64,000 nucleotides of DNA from Rhizobium leguminosarum (GCF_004123835.1 NZ_MZMU01000012.1:310001-374000); one strand, 5' to 3'; shown: positions 34,556 to 43,814, numbered from the stretch's first letter. Numbers and translations are program-made. Notes: generated by a model from the sequence alone, not told the origin.

Positions 34556-35647
34556 GGCGGGATTTTCCGCAAGGCCGGAACGGCGTGCGATGAAGCGGGC
34601 GAGCATCGGGCCGATCATCAGGATCACCAGGAAACGGCCGGTCTGCATTGCCATCACGAAGGGCACGTCGACATCGCTGGAGGCGGCGATGATGGCGACG
34701 GAATCGGCGCCGCCGGGGCTGGTGGCGAGATAGGCGGTCAGCGGATCGATGCCGGCGAAGACGTGAAGCGCTACCGCCATGCAGCCGCAGAGCGCCATCA
34801 GCAGCACGATGCAGGCCGATACCCTCGGCAGGGCGCGCGCCACGTGTTTGAGAATCGAGCGGGTGAAACGCAGGCCGATGCTCCAGCCGACCAGTGCATA
34901 GGCGACGGCGAGCAGCCACATCGGTAACTCAATTTTCAGGAGGCCCATGCCCTGCAGCAAGGCGCCAAGAAAGAGCGGCACGATGATCGTGCCGCCCTGG
35001 AGGCGCAGGCGCCGGACGCCATAAGCACAAAAGGCGGCAAAAGCCATCGTCGCTGCTAAGGCTGGCCAGTCGATCTCGGGAAAGAGGACAAGCGGCGGCG
35101 GCTCGGCGCCATCGGCTGCCACCCACAGTCGCGAGACCACAGAGGCGCCGACGGCGACGAAGACGACCCGCAGATACTGCATGAAGGCGACGAGACGGGC
35201 ATCGGCGCCATAGGCTTCCGACATGATGACCATGGCGGAGGCGCCGCCCGGCGAGGAACCCCAGACCGCGGTCGTCCCCGGCAGCACCTGCCAGCGCGTC
35301 AAAAGCCAGCCGAGGCCGGTGGCGATGGCGATGACCGAGAAGATGAACAGCAGAAAGAGTGGTGCGTCCTTCGCCATGGTACCGAGAATGTCAGGGGTGA
35401 TGGTGCGCGCCATCATCAGGCCAACGAGGACCTGGCCGAACTGCAGCGGCCAGAAGGGCACGCGAAGCTTTCCCTTGCCGACGGTCAACGCCAGTGCGAT
35501 TGCCGCGACCATCGGTCCGATCAGCAGCGAGGCCGGCAGGGCGAAGAGTTCGAGGAAGACGACGAGAGCGGTCGAAAGTGCCAGCAGCAGCGCCCATTTC
35601 GGCAGGCCGGCATCCCGCAGCAGGCGGCTCGCGTCGCTGAATGACAT
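34553..35647 (-). CDS. AbrB family membrane protein
   Basis: A 364-residue inner-membrane protein of the AbrB family (named after an ammonia monooxygenase-related gene, unrelated to the AbrB DNA-binding fold). It has about ten hydrophobic helices and two similar halves, each with a Ser-Pro-Gly-Gly loop: VWGSSPGGASAMVIMS and LATSPGGADSVAIIA. The internal duplication is typical of transporters. The substrate is unknown. Its stop codon TGA (34553-34555) is the terminal part of the adjacent repeat element. It is convergent with the AraC regulator. Confidence 0.82.
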   Translation of the reverse strand: MSFSDASRLLRDAGLPKWALLLALSTALVVFLELFALPASLLIGPMVAAIALALTVGKGKLRVPFWPLQFGQVLVGLMMARTITPDILGTMAKDAPLFLLFIFSVIAIATGLGWLLTRWQVLPGTTAVWGSSPGGASAMVIMSEAYGADARLVAFMQYLRVVFVAVGASVVSRLWVAADGAEPPPLVLFPEIDWPALAATMAFAAFCAYGVRRLRLQGGTIIVPLFLGALLQGMGLLKIELPMWLLAVAYALVGWSIGLRFTRSILKHVARALPRVSACIVLLMALCGCMAVALHVFAGIDPLTAYLATSPGGADSVAIIAASSDVDVPFVMAMQTGRFLVILMIGPMLARFIARRSGLAENPA

Positions 35648-35973
35648 GATCCCCGTATCTTTCCTAGAACAGGATGATTTTAGGCCATGTCGGCCAAAAT
35701 CTGAATCCTGCTCTAAATCAAACAGTTAGAGCATGACCGGCGCGAGCCCTTACGGGCTGAAGATGGGAGGAGGCTCCGGCATGACGAAGAGAGGCCGGCT
35801 GCAAGGACCGACTGACGCGGGTCGGTATAGGCGGACGCGAGGCGGGCGGTCAATTGCGAAATCTGGCTTCTCGGCGCCCTGGAATGCGAAACTGATTCAT
35901 GCGACCGCTTCAAGTCGTTGTTTTTATGCGTGTCATCTTTCCAAAACCGCTGAACGGTTTCGGGCGGGGTGCC
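35648..35973. other. Repeat-filled intergenic region
   Basis: The 326 bp between the AbrB-type and LysR genes hold two repeat elements (35666-35714 and 35885-35976) and about 150 bp of unremarkable sequence containing the short hairpin GCGAGCCCTTACGGGCTG. I see no gene. The start of the AbrB-type gene lies at its left edge, so its promoter must be here. Confidence 0.6.
35666..35714. repeat. Palindromic repeat module (AGAACAGGAT type), copy 1
   Basis: An imperfect palindrome running from AGAACAGGAT to ATCCTGCTCT, with an inner TTTTAGGCC/GGCCAAAA pair. The same module recurs at 39630-39679. It is followed by CAGTTAGAGCATGA, also shared with the second copy. Confidence 0.7.
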
Positions 35974-35976
35974 TCA
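35885..35976. repeat. Composite palindromic repeat, copy C
   Basis: About 92 bp related to copies A and B: TGCGAAACTGATTCATGCGA, CGCTTCAAGTC, a Pyr-rich spacer, CCAAAACCGCTGAACGGTTTCGGG and GTGCCTCA. The last bases contain TCA at 35974-35976, the LysR stop codon on the minus strand. Confidence 0.75.
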
Positions 35977-36876
35977 GAAACGTACATGGCTGACGAGAAA
36001 ATCGAGCAGTGTGCGTACGCGCGCCGGCAGCGGGCCGCCCTGGCCCATATAGACGGCGTAGAACTCCTCGAGATCGCCGGGATTGGCCTCTTCGAGCACC
36101 GGCACCAGGCGGCCGGCATCGATATCGGCGCGCACGGTGAAGGCGGCGAGCCGGGCAAGGCCGGCGCCTGACAAAACGAGGTGGCGCATGGCTTCGCCGT
36201 CTCCCACCTGCAGGCCCGGGGTGATCGGGATCGTTACCGTTTCGCCACCGTCGCGCAGCGGCCAGCCCTCGATGGCGCGGGCGTAGGAAAAGCCGATGCG
36301 GCAATGGCGGCGGAGATCGGCGGTCGAGCGTGGTTCGCCGTGGCGCGAGAGATAATCCGGCGATGCGACGATGATCTTGCCGGTGGCGCCGAGCTTGCGG
36401 GCGATCAGGCTGGAATTCTTCAAGGGGCCGGCGCGGATTGCGACATCGGCGCGCTCCTCCATCAGGTCGACTATCCTGTCGGTATGGGAAATATCCAGCG
36501 TTATGGCCGGATGAAGCGCCATGAAGGCAGGCAAGAGCGGCGCCAGCATATGATTGCCGAAAGAGCCGCTGGTGTTGATGCGGATTCGGCCTGAGGCCTG
36601 TTCGCCTGTCGAGGCCTGACGTTCAGCTTCGGCGATATCGGCAAGGATGGCGATGCTGCGCTCGTAGAAGGCACAGCCTTCCGGCGTCAGCTGGAGCCTG
36701 CGGGTGGAGCGGTTGATGAGGCGGGCGCCGAGGCGCGTCTCCAGCCGGGCGACGAGCTTGCTGACGGCCGACGGCGTCATGCGCCGGGCCGCGGCGGCGG
36801 CGGAAAAGCCGCCGCGCTCGACGACGCTGACGAAGACTTCCATTTCGCCGGAGCGATTGATGTCCTGACGGCTCAT
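35974..36876 (-). CDS. LysR family transcriptional regulator
   Basis: A 300-residue LysR-type regulator. The winged helix-turn-helix is at residues about 6-65 (FVSVVERGGFSAAAAARRMTPSAVSKLVARLETRLG), followed by a linker helix and a two-part substrate-binding domain (IRINTSGSFGNHM, then LVLSGAGLARLAAF). It is divergent from an aldo/keto reductase 92 bp away and probably regulates it, the normal LysR arrangement. Its stop codon is provided by the adjacent repeat. Confidence 0.92.
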   Translation of the reverse strand: MSRQDINRSGEMEVFVSVVERGGFSAAAAARRMTPSAVSKLVARLETRLGARLINRSTRRLQLTPEGCAFYERSIAILADIAEAERQASTGEQASGRIRINTSGSFGNHMLAPLLPAFMALHPAITLDISHTDRIVDLMEERADVAIRAGPLKNSSLIARKLGATGKIIVASPDYLSRHGEPRSTADLRRHCRIGFSYARAIEGWPLRDGGETVTIPITPGLQVGDGEAMRHLVLSGAGLARLAAFTVRADIDAGRLVPVLEEANPGDLEEFYAVYMGQGGPLPARVRTLLDFLVSHVRF

Positions 36877-36891
36877 GATGAATTCAAGTCA

Positions 36892-36902
36892 CAAATGATT
36901 TG
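36892..36902. promoter_or_regulatory. Candidate LysR operator
   Basis: CAAATGATTTG is an odd-length dyad in the 92-bp gap between the divergent LysR and reductase genes, flanked by CAAG and CTTG. LysR regulators commonly bind dyads in such gaps. This is a positional inference. Confidence 0.35.
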
Positions 36903-36968
36903 CTTGTAGGCACTCTATATCATCGAATGCCCGGGGTCTATCTCTTAGGAAATACAGGAGCCAGATCC

Positions 36969-38003
36969 ATGGACTATAGAAATCTCGGCGCCTCCGGCCT
37001 CAGAGTGCCGGTCTTGAGCTTCGGCGCGGGCACATTCGGCGGCAGCGGGCCGCTGTTCGGCGCCTGGGGCAATACCGATGCCGAGGAAGCGCGGCGGCTC
37101 GTCGACATCTGCCTCGAAGCCGGCGTCAATCTCTTCGACACGGCCGATGTCTATTCGGCCGGCGCGTCCGAGGAGGTGCTCGGCCAGGCGATCCGTGGCC
37201 GGCGCGACGCTGTGCTGATCTCGACGAAGACGGCGCTGCCGATGGGCGAGGGGCCGCAGGACTGGGGAACGTCGCGGGCGCGGTTGATCCGTTCGACCGA
37301 GGATGCGCTGCGCCGGCTCGGGACCGACTATATCGACCTTTTGCAGCTTCATGCTTTCGACGCCTCGACGCCGGTCGAGGAGGTGCTGTCGACGCTCGAT
37401 GGGCTCGTTGCAGCAGGCAAGATCCGCTATGTCGGCGTTTCCAATTTCGCCGGCTGGGAACTGATGAAGTCGCTCGCCGCCGCCGACCGCCACGGCTATC
37501 CGCGTTACGTCGCCCATCAGGTCTATTACTCGCTGGCAGGGCGCGATTACGAATGGGAGCTGATGCCGCTCGGCGCCAACCAGGGTGTGGGAGCCCTCGT
37601 CTGGAGCCCGCTTGCCTGGGGACGGTTGACCGGCAAGATCCGCCGCGGCCAGCCGTTGCCTGAGGCAAGCCGGCTGCACGAGACGGCGCAATACGGCCCA
37701 CCCGTCGACGACGAGAAACTGTTCGACATCGTCGAGGTGCTGGACGCCATTGCAGGTGAGACCGGCCGGACGGTGCCGCAGATCGCCATAAACTGGCTGC
37801 TTGGCCGGCCGACGGTATCGAGCGTCATCATCGGCGCCCGCAACGAGGAGCAGCTCAGGCAGAACCTCGGCGCGGTCGGCTGGAGCCTGTCGAAGGAGCA
37901 GATCGAAAGGCTCGACGCCGTCAGCACCGTCACGGCGCCCTATCCCTATTTCCCCTATCGGCGACAGGAGGGTTTTGCCCGGCTCAATCCGCCGATTGTC
38001 TGA
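36969..38003 (+). CDS. Aldo/keto reductase
   Basis: A 344-residue NADPH-dependent aldo/keto reductase. The beta/alpha-barrel signatures are visible: FDTADVYSAGASEEVLG carrying the catalytic Asp and Tyr, the active-site Lys in VLISTKTALP, LLQLHAFD with the catalytic His region, VGVSNFAGWEL, and IIGARNEEQLRQNL for the cofactor phosphate. The ATG at 36969 has AGGAG eight bases upstream. It is divergent from and probably controlled by the LysR gene. The substrate is unknown. Confidence 0.93.
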   Translation: MDYRNLGASGLRVPVLSFGAGTFGGSGPLFGAWGNTDAEEARRLVDICLEAGVNLFDTADVYSAGASEEVLGQAIRGRRDAVLISTKTALPMGEGPQDWGTSRARLIRSTEDALRRLGTDYIDLLQLHAFDASTPVEEVLSTLDGLVAAGKIRYVGVSNFAGWELMKSLAAADRHGYPRYVAHQVYYSLAGRDYEWELMPLGANQGVGALVWSPLAWGRLTGKIRRGQPLPEASRLHETAQYGPPVDDEKLFDIVEVLDAIAGETGRTVPQIAINWLLGRPTVSSVIIGARNEEQLRQNLGAVGWSLSKEQIERLDAVSTVTAPYPYFPYRRQEGFARLNPPIV

Positions 38004-38165
38004 GGCGCGGGGACGGCGGACTTGGCTATAGCAACCCGCCTATAACAAAAGGGGAATGAAATCTTCTGCCAATCTTAACTGGACAGCCGCTGTGACTTGC
38101 CGCATACCCAGCCTGACCTGCGGAACACGATGTGGTTTCTGCGGAATGGCAGGGAGATCAACGGG

Positions 38166-39578
38166 ATGGCGCTGAAGGACGCGAAGGCGGGCACACGCAA
38201 CGAGGCGGGAATTGCCGCGGTGCTCGGCATTCTCAAGCAGAGCTTCGGCGAGCGTTTCCAGACCGGCCAGTCCTTCCGCGAACAGCATGCGCATACGACC
38301 ACCTATATCCCGCCGCAACTGCCCGACGGCGTGCTTTTCGCCGAGAGCGCCGAGGATGTGAAAGCGGCGGTCAGAGCATGTGCGACCCACAAGGTGCCGG
38401 TGATCGGTTTCGGTGTCGGCACCTCGCTGGAGGGTCAAGTGAACGCCGCCAATGGCGGTATTTCGATCGATTTCAGCCGCATGAACCAGGTGCTTGAGGT
38501 CAATCCCGAAGATCTAGACTGCACCGTCGAACCGGGAGTGACACGCGAGGCGCTGAACATCTACCTGCGCGATACCGGGCTGTTCTTCCCGATCGATCCC
38601 GGCGCCAACGCCTCGATCGGCGGCATGGCCTCGACGCGGGCCTCCGGCACCAATGCCGTGCGCTACGGAACGATGAAGGACAATGTGCTTGCCGTCACCG
38701 CCGTCACTGCCAATGGCGAGGAGATCCGCACGGCCCGGCGCGCCCGTAAATCCTCGGCGGGCTACGATCTGACGCGGCTCTTCGTCGGCGCCGAGGGCAC
38801 GCTTGGCATTCTGACCTCGGTGACGCTGCGCTTGCAGGCGATTCCGCAGAAGATCGCCGGAGGGGCCTGTGCCTTTCCGAGCATCAAGGCCGCCTGCGAT
38901 GCCGTCATCATGACGATCCAGATGGGCATTCCGGTGGCGCGCATCGAGCTGCTCGACACGGTGCAGATGCGGGCCTGCAACGCCTATTCCAAGCTTTCCT
39001 TTGCCGAAAGCCCGACGCTGTTCCTCGAATTCCACGGCACCGACGAGACAGTGCCGCTGCAATCGGCAGCCTTTGCCGAGATCGCGGCGGAATGCGGCGG
39101 CGGCGAATTCCTATGGACCGCCAATGCCGAAGAGCGGACGAAGCTCTGGAAGGCGCGCCACGACGCCTATTGGGCTGCAAGGGCGCTGGCGCCCGGGCTT
39201 GCCGCACTTTCGACTGATGTTTGTGTTCCGATATCGAGGCTCGCAGATTGTGTTTCCGAAACGCAGGCGGATATCGAGGAGCACGGGCTGCTGGGGCCGA
39301 TCGTCGGCCATGCCGGCGACGGGAACTTCCATGTGTTGCTGTTGTTCGACGACAGCAGTGCCGAAGATATCGCCAGGGCTGAGAGCTTCGTGCAGCGACT
39401 CAACCAGCGGGCGCTCGACCTGGACGGGACATGCACCGGTGAACACGGGATCGGGCAAGGCAAGATGGCGTTTCTGGAACAGGAACTCGGCGGCGCGGTG
39501 GATCTGATGCGACAGGTGAAACAGGCGCTCGATCCGGACGATATCTTCAATCCCGGCAAGATTTTCCACCATGGCTGA
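38166..39578 (+). CDS. FAD-linked oxidase, D-lactate/glycolate dehydrogenase type
   Basis: A 470-residue flavoprotein of the vanillyl-alcohol oxidase/GlcD family. The N-terminal PCMH-type FAD domain has GFGVGTSLEGQVNA, FFPIDPGANASIGGMASTRASGTNAVRYGTMKDN and the substrate-binding C-terminal domain has VGHAGDGNFHV and GTCTGEHGIGQGK. It most resembles cytochrome-linked D-lactate dehydrogenase. The start at 38166 (MALKDAKAGTRN) has AGGGAG 11 bases upstream; a longer frame of 23 residues starts earlier but looks non-coding. It is a single-gene unit downstream of the reductase. Confidence 0.9.
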   Translation: MALKDAKAGTRNEAGIAAVLGILKQSFGERFQTGQSFREQHAHTTTYIPPQLPDGVLFAESAEDVKAAVRACATHKVPVIGFGVGTSLEGQVNAANGGISIDFSRMNQVLEVNPEDLDCTVEPGVTREALNIYLRDTGLFFPIDPGANASIGGMASTRASGTNAVRYGTMKDNVLAVTAVTANGEEIRTARRARKSSAGYDLTRLFVGAEGTLGILTSVTLRLQAIPQKIAGGACAFPSIKAACDAVIMTIQMGIPVARIELLDTVQMRACNAYSKLSFAESPTLFLEFHGTDETVPLQSAAFAEIAAECGGGEFLWTANAEERTKLWKARHDAYWAARALAPGLAALSTDVCVPISRLADCVSETQADIEEHGLLGPIVGHAGDGNFHVLLLFDDSSAEDIARAESFVQRLNQRALDLDGTCTGEHGIGQGKMAFLEQELGGAVDLMRQVKQALDPDDIFNPGKIFHHG

Positions 39579-39629
39579 AAACGGAACATTCTCATGAACT
39601 TGGGCCTTGCCCCCGGCATGAATAGCGCT

Positions 39630-39742
39630 AGAACAAGATGATGTTAGGCCGGCTCGCCCCGAAATCTGAAACCTGTTCTCAATTAAAGAGTTAGAGCATG
39701 ATGTCGTCCGAAAACCGCTCACACTTTTCGGCATCATGCTCT
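39630..39742. repeat. Composite palindromic repeats upstream of asmA
   Basis: Two modules. 39630-39679 is the second copy of the AGAACA...TGTTCT palindrome. 39693-39742 is a perfect 11-bp stem AGAGCATGATG/CATCATGCTCT with an inner CCGAAAA/TTTTCGG stem around ACCGCTCACAC. The inner loop resembles the loop of copy A. No gene lies in this 200-bp gap. Confidence 0.8.
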
Positions 39743-39780
39743 AGTGTCGGCAACAGAATCCCGAATGGAGACGCTTTGCA

Positions 39781-42700
39781 TTGGTAGGCCGGTTCCTCGT
39801 CTTTCTGGGGGGAGTGATCGTCGTAGTGCTGTTTGTGGCGCTGCTTGCGCCGCTGTTCATCGACTGGACGGATTTCCGCAAGAATTTCGAGGATCAGGCA
39901 AGCCGCATCATCGGCAAGAAGGTCACCGTCTACGGCACGGTGGATGCGCGCCTGCTGCCGTTCCCGTCGGTGACGCTGCATGACGTGCGCGTCGGCCAGG
40001 AAGCGGACGGCACGCCGATCGTCAGGGTCGAGCAGTTCTCCATGGATGCGGAGTTGGCACCTTTCCTGTCGGGTGAGGCGCTGATCTTCGACATGCGCGT
40101 CGTCAATCCGAAGGTGCGCCTGCGATTGCTCAAGGACGGCACGCTCGACTGGATGCGCGGCAGCCGCGCGGAAATACCGGCAAGGACGGTCGTTCTCGAA
40201 AACGTGCATGTCAGTGGCGGCGAGGTCGAATTCATCGACGACCAGTCGGGTCGCTCGCGTCGCATCACCGGCCTCAACGCGGAAATGTCGGCAAAGTCGC
40301 TGGCCGGCCCCTGGCGCATCGAGGGCGACGCTGCGCTCGACGGCGAGCACGGCGGCTTCTCGATCTCGAGCAGTCAGCCGGACGAGAAGGGCGTGCTGCG
40401 CATGCGCACAAGGCTTTCGCCGGACAAGCACCCTGTCAGCGTCGATCTCGACGGCGAGCTGAAGCTCGTCGACAGCAAGCCGAACTATCAGGGCCAGCTT
40501 TCGGCCGCGATCGAAATCCGCAACAGCGCCAAGCCCGCCGACAAGAAAGAGCAGCCGCCGCGCGTCAAGGGCCGCTTCGAGCTCACCAATGAACGCATCC
40601 GCATCCCCGAATACCGGATGGAGATCGGCCCGACGGACGACCCTTATGTCATAACCGGCGAGGCGACGCTCGATACCGGCAATGCGCCGGAATTCCTGTT
40701 GACCGCCGACGGCCAGCAGATCGATGTCAACCGCATCGGCAATCAGGGCTCGGCCGGCAAGACGACACGGGATCCCGCTGTTTCGGCGCGCCAGAGGCTG
40801 AATTCGCTGATCGATATCGTCGCGCAGGTGCCGATCCCGCAGGTGCCGGGCAAGGCGAGCGTCAAGCTGCCGGCGATCGTCGCCGGCGATACGACGCTGC
40901 GCGACGTACAGCTGGAGCTCGAACCGGCCGGCACCGGCTGGCTGATCGACAGCGCCACCGGCACGCTGCCGGGGCGCACGCAGGTGGAGGGCAAGGGCAA
41001 GCTCCTGCTTCAGGGCGAGCCTTCGTTCAACGGCCAGATCCTGGTGGCCTCCAGCCAGCCGACGGGGCTTGCCTCCTGGCTAGCCGGCTCGGTCGATCCG
41101 GCAATCCGGCAATTGCGGCAGGCGGGCTTTTCCGCCAATGTCAGCCTGACGCATGAATTGCAGCGTTTTGAAAATCTCGAGATTGCTATCGGACCGGCGA
41201 CGCTGAAGGGCCGGCTGGAGCGCCAGGCAATCTCCGGCCAGACGCCGACGCTATCGGTGGCGCTGAACGGCGATACGCTCGATCTCGACGCGCTGCAGGC
41301 GCTGAGCGGGCTGATGACCGGCCAGGATGCCGGCGACAACGTGCTCGACCACAAGATCGCCGCCCAGCTCAAGGCCGACAAGTTTACCGCCTTCGGCGTC
41401 AGTGCCGAGAATGTGGAGACCACGTTTACGATCGCCGACGGGGCGCTTGCCGTCGACCGGCTGTCGATCAAGAATATCGCCGGCGCCGAGCTGACGGCGA
41501 CGGGCAGGGCGGAAGGCTCGCTGCTCGATTACAAGGGTGCCGGCGAGATCACCTTCAAATCGGCCGATCCCGGCGGCTTCTTCACCATGCTGCGCGAGCA
41601 CCTGCCGCATCACCCAGCGCTCGACCGGCTGGTGCGCAATGCCGGCTGGTACGGCAATACGGCGCTTCGCGGCGCGCTGACGCTCGGCGGCGACGAGGGC
41701 AATGCGCTGACCGTGACGCTTGCCGGTGTGGCGAACGGCAGCCGCGTCAATCTCGATTACCGCATGTCCGACCTCCTGGCGCTGACCGGCAACGGCACGA
41801 CGAGCCTCGAGGCGACGCTCGAAAACGCCGTGCCATCAGTCCTGTTCGGCCAGGCCGGGCTCGACCCGCTGCCGGTCGATGTCGGGGCCAACGGCCGCCT
41901 GACGCTGAAAGTGAAGGCATCGGGCAACGATCCCGCCGACGCGGCGCTGACCTTTGCGACCGACCGGACCTCGTTCATGGCCAACGGCAAGGTCGATGTC
42001 CGGCCGGAGACCTTCATGAACGGCCAGATCGCGCTTTCGCTCGACAGCGCCGATATCGACCCCTATCTCATCATGAACGGCATCGCCCTGCCGCACACCG
42101 GAACCGGGCTGCCGTTCGGCCTGCAGGTCAATGCCGCCGTCGACAGTGACAAGATCGTCTTTTCCGATCTCAAGGGACATGCGGCCGAAAACGAATTTTC
42201 CGGTGCACTGACCTTCGACCGGAAGGCTGCGAAGACGACCGCGAGCGGCGGGCTGACACTCTCCAAGGCCGATGCCGGCTGGCTCGGCGAGGCGGTGTTC
42301 GGCCAGATCGTCGATCCCGCCAACGGTCAGCTGACGACGGCGGCGCTGGGGCTGCCCATCTTCAAGGATCTCGACGTCAACGTGAAGCTGGCGGCCAAGG
42401 AGTTCTGGCCCGGCCTGCCGGAAACGGCGGTGTCGGACTTCACCAGCAATGTCACCTACAAGGGCGACGAGCTGCAGCTCAACGACATGGCCGGCAACTG
42501 GGACGGCGGAAAGCTCTCCGGCAATCTGCTCTTCACCAATGCCAGCGGCACAGGTTTCCTGCAGACGAAGCTTGCGCTTGCCGATTCCGATCTTTCCGGC
42601 GTCGTCTGGCTGCGCGACGGCGCGCCGATCGCCAACGGCAAGTTCGGATTGTCACTGTCGATGGAGGCCTCGGGCAAGACGATCGGCGAAATCGCCAGCT

Positions 42701-43497
42701 CGCTCAATGGTTCGGGCGAACTGAGGCTCGGCGATACCAGCATACGCGGGCTGAACCTTGCCATCTTGCCGCCGCTGCTTGCCGCGACCGATACGATGCA
42801 GGAGCAGATCAATGCCGGCAAGGTGCATCCGATCATCGAGACGCTGCTCAGCAACGGCGAGGCGAAGCTGCCGCCGCTCGGCATCCCCTTCAACATCGCC
42901 GACGGGACGCTGAGGGTGCAGAATGTCACCGTCGCCAATGATCTCGCCCGCATCACCGCCGATGCGCAGATCGCGCTGCCGGAAGAGCGGATCAGCGCGA
43001 CGCTGGGTGTGGGGTTCAATCCTGGCACGGAAGCGCTTTCCGGCGCCGAGCCGGCGCTCCGGCTGAATTTTTCCGGCATGCTGCCGTCGCCCGGCAAGAC
43101 GATGGATGTGACCGGTATCACCAGCTATCTGTCGCTGCGCGCCTTCGAGCGCGAGCGCCGGCGTGTCGAGCGGCTGCAGGCGGTCGTGCTCGAAAAACAG
43201 CGGCTGCGCCGCGAGGTAGCGCTCTACCGGTTCAACGACGCCGAGCGCATCAAGGCGGCCGAGATCGAGCAGCAACGGCAGGCGGAGGAAGAGCGGTTGC
43301 GCGCGCTGGCGCAGAAAGCAGCCGCTGAGAAGGCTGCTGCCGAGGCGGAGGCCGCACGCGCGGCGGAAGCCAAAGCGAAGGCGGATGCGGATGCGCAGGC
43401 GAGAGCCGCGGCCGAGGCGGAAGCAGCACGGCGCAGTGGGCAAGCGCAGCCCGGTCCGCTCAATTTCGATCAGCTGCCGGGCGTTCAGGCGCAGTGA
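39781..43497 (+). CDS. AsmA family protein
   Basis: A 1238-residue AsmA-type protein, a family linked to outer-membrane biogenesis and, in related members, lipid transfer between membranes. An N-terminal helix (LVFLGGVIVVVLFVALLAPLF) anchors it in the inner membrane, followed by a long periplasmic beta-rich body with repeated hydrophobic strands. The final 120 residues are Ala/Glu/Arg-rich and should form a long coiled coil (EAEAARAAEAKAKADADAQA), ending RSGQAQPGPLNFDQLPGVQAQ-like, unusual for the family. It starts at TTG 39781 with GGAG upstream. Its stop (TGA, 43495-43497) abuts an intergenic repeat. Confidence 0.85.
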   Translation: MVGRFLVFLGGVIVVVLFVALLAPLFIDWTDFRKNFEDQASRIIGKKVTVYGTVDARLLPFPSVTLHDVRVGQEADGTPIVRVEQFSMDAELAPFLSGEALIFDMRVVNPKVRLRLLKDGTLDWMRGSRAEIPARTVVLENVHVSGGEVEFIDDQSGRSRRITGLNAEMSAKSLAGPWRIEGDAALDGEHGGFSISSSQPDEKGVLRMRTRLSPDKHPVSVDLDGELKLVDSKPNYQGQLSAAIEIRNSAKPADKKEQPPRVKGRFELTNERIRIPEYRMEIGPTDDPYVITGEATLDTGNAPEFLLTADGQQIDVNRIGNQGSAGKTTRDPAVSARQRLNSLIDIVAQVPIPQVPGKASVKLPAIVAGDTTLRDVQLELEPAGTGWLIDSATGTLPGRTQVEGKGKLLLQGEPSFNGQILVASSQPTGLASWLAGSVDPAIRQLRQAGFSANVSLTHELQRFENLEIAIGPATLKGRLERQAISGQTPTLSVALNGDTLDLDALQALSGLMTGQDAGDNVLDHKIAAQLKADKFTAFGVSAENVETTFTIADGALAVDRLSIKNIAGAELTATGRAEGSLLDYKGAGEITFKSADPGGFFTMLREHLPHHPALDRLVRNAGWYGNTALRGALTLGGDEGNALTVTLAGVANGSRVNLDYRMSDLLALTGNGTTSLEATLENAVPSVLFGQAGLDPLPVDVGANGRLTLKVKASGNDPADAALTFATDRTSFMANGKVDVRPETFMNGQIALSLDSADIDPYLIMNGIALPHTGTGLPFGLQVNAAVDSDKIVFSDLKGHAAENEFSGALTFDRKAAKTTASGGLTLSKADAGWLGEAVFGQIVDPANGQLTTAALGLPIFKDLDVNVKLAAKEFWPGLPETAVSDFTSNVTYKGDELQLNDMAGNWDGGKLSGNLLFTNASGTGFLQTKLALADSDLSGVVWLRDGAPIANGKFGLSLSMEASGKTIGEIASSLNGSGELRLGDTSIRGLNLAILPPLLAATDTMQEQINAGKVHPIIETLLSNGEAKLPPLGIPFNIADGTLRVQNVTVANDLARITADAQIALPEERISATLGVGFNPGTEALSGAEPALRLNFSGMLPSPGKTMDVTGITSYLSLRAFERERRRVERLQAVVLEKQRLRREVALYRFNDAERIKAAEIEQQRQAEEERLRALAQKAAAEKAAAEAEAARAAEAKAKADADAQARAAAEAEAARRSGQAQPGPLNFDQLPGVQAQ

Positions 43498-43592
43498 AAG
43501 CGCATAGAATTTGATTCATGCAAGACGCTTCAAGTCTTTGTTTTCATTGATGTCGTCCCAAATCGCTACGCTATTTTGAGCAACATGCATCA
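43495..43592. repeat. Composite palindromic repeat, copy B
   Basis: A 98-bp relative of copies A and C: TGAAAGCGCATAG, GATTCATGCAAGACGCTTCAAGTCTTTG, GATGTCGTCCCAAATCGC, and CATGCATCA. It fills the gap between the asmA stop and the stop of the minus-strand ribbon-helix-helix gene; TGA at one end is the asmA stop and TCA at the other is the complement of the other gene's stop. Confidence 0.8.
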
Positions 43593-43814
43593 AGGCTGGT
43601 GGCCAGCGCCGGCCTTCAGCCAGGAAAACACATGCAAGCGCAGCGCCGAGGACAGGTTGCTGTCTGGTGGGCGGTGGTCGTCGATTTCGGAGATCAGGGC
43701 GGCGAGCGGTATCGAACGGGCGGCGGCGATCGTCTTCAGCTCGGTCCAGAACTCATCCTCCAGCGAGAAACTGGTGCGATGGCCGTGCAATGTCGCCGAA
43801 TGCTTGCGAATCAT
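43590..43814 (-). CDS. Ribbon-helix-helix protein
   Basis: A 74-residue protein of the RHH_4 type. Its core reads HGHRTSFSLEDEFWTELKTIAAARSIPLAALISEID, typical of a ribbon-helix-helix DNA-binding fold, with the beta-strand RTSFSL in the expected place. These proteins are small DNA-binding regulators. The ATG at 43814 follows AAGG; the upstream in-frame extension is unlikely. No toxin-like partner is adjacent; the next minus-strand gene is a DUF4169 protein. Its stop codon comes from the repeat at 43.5 kb. Confidence 0.82.
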   Translation of the reverse strand: MIRKHSATLHGHRTSFSLEDEFWTELKTIAAARSIPLAALISEIDDHRPPDSNLSSALRLHVFSWLKAGAGHQP

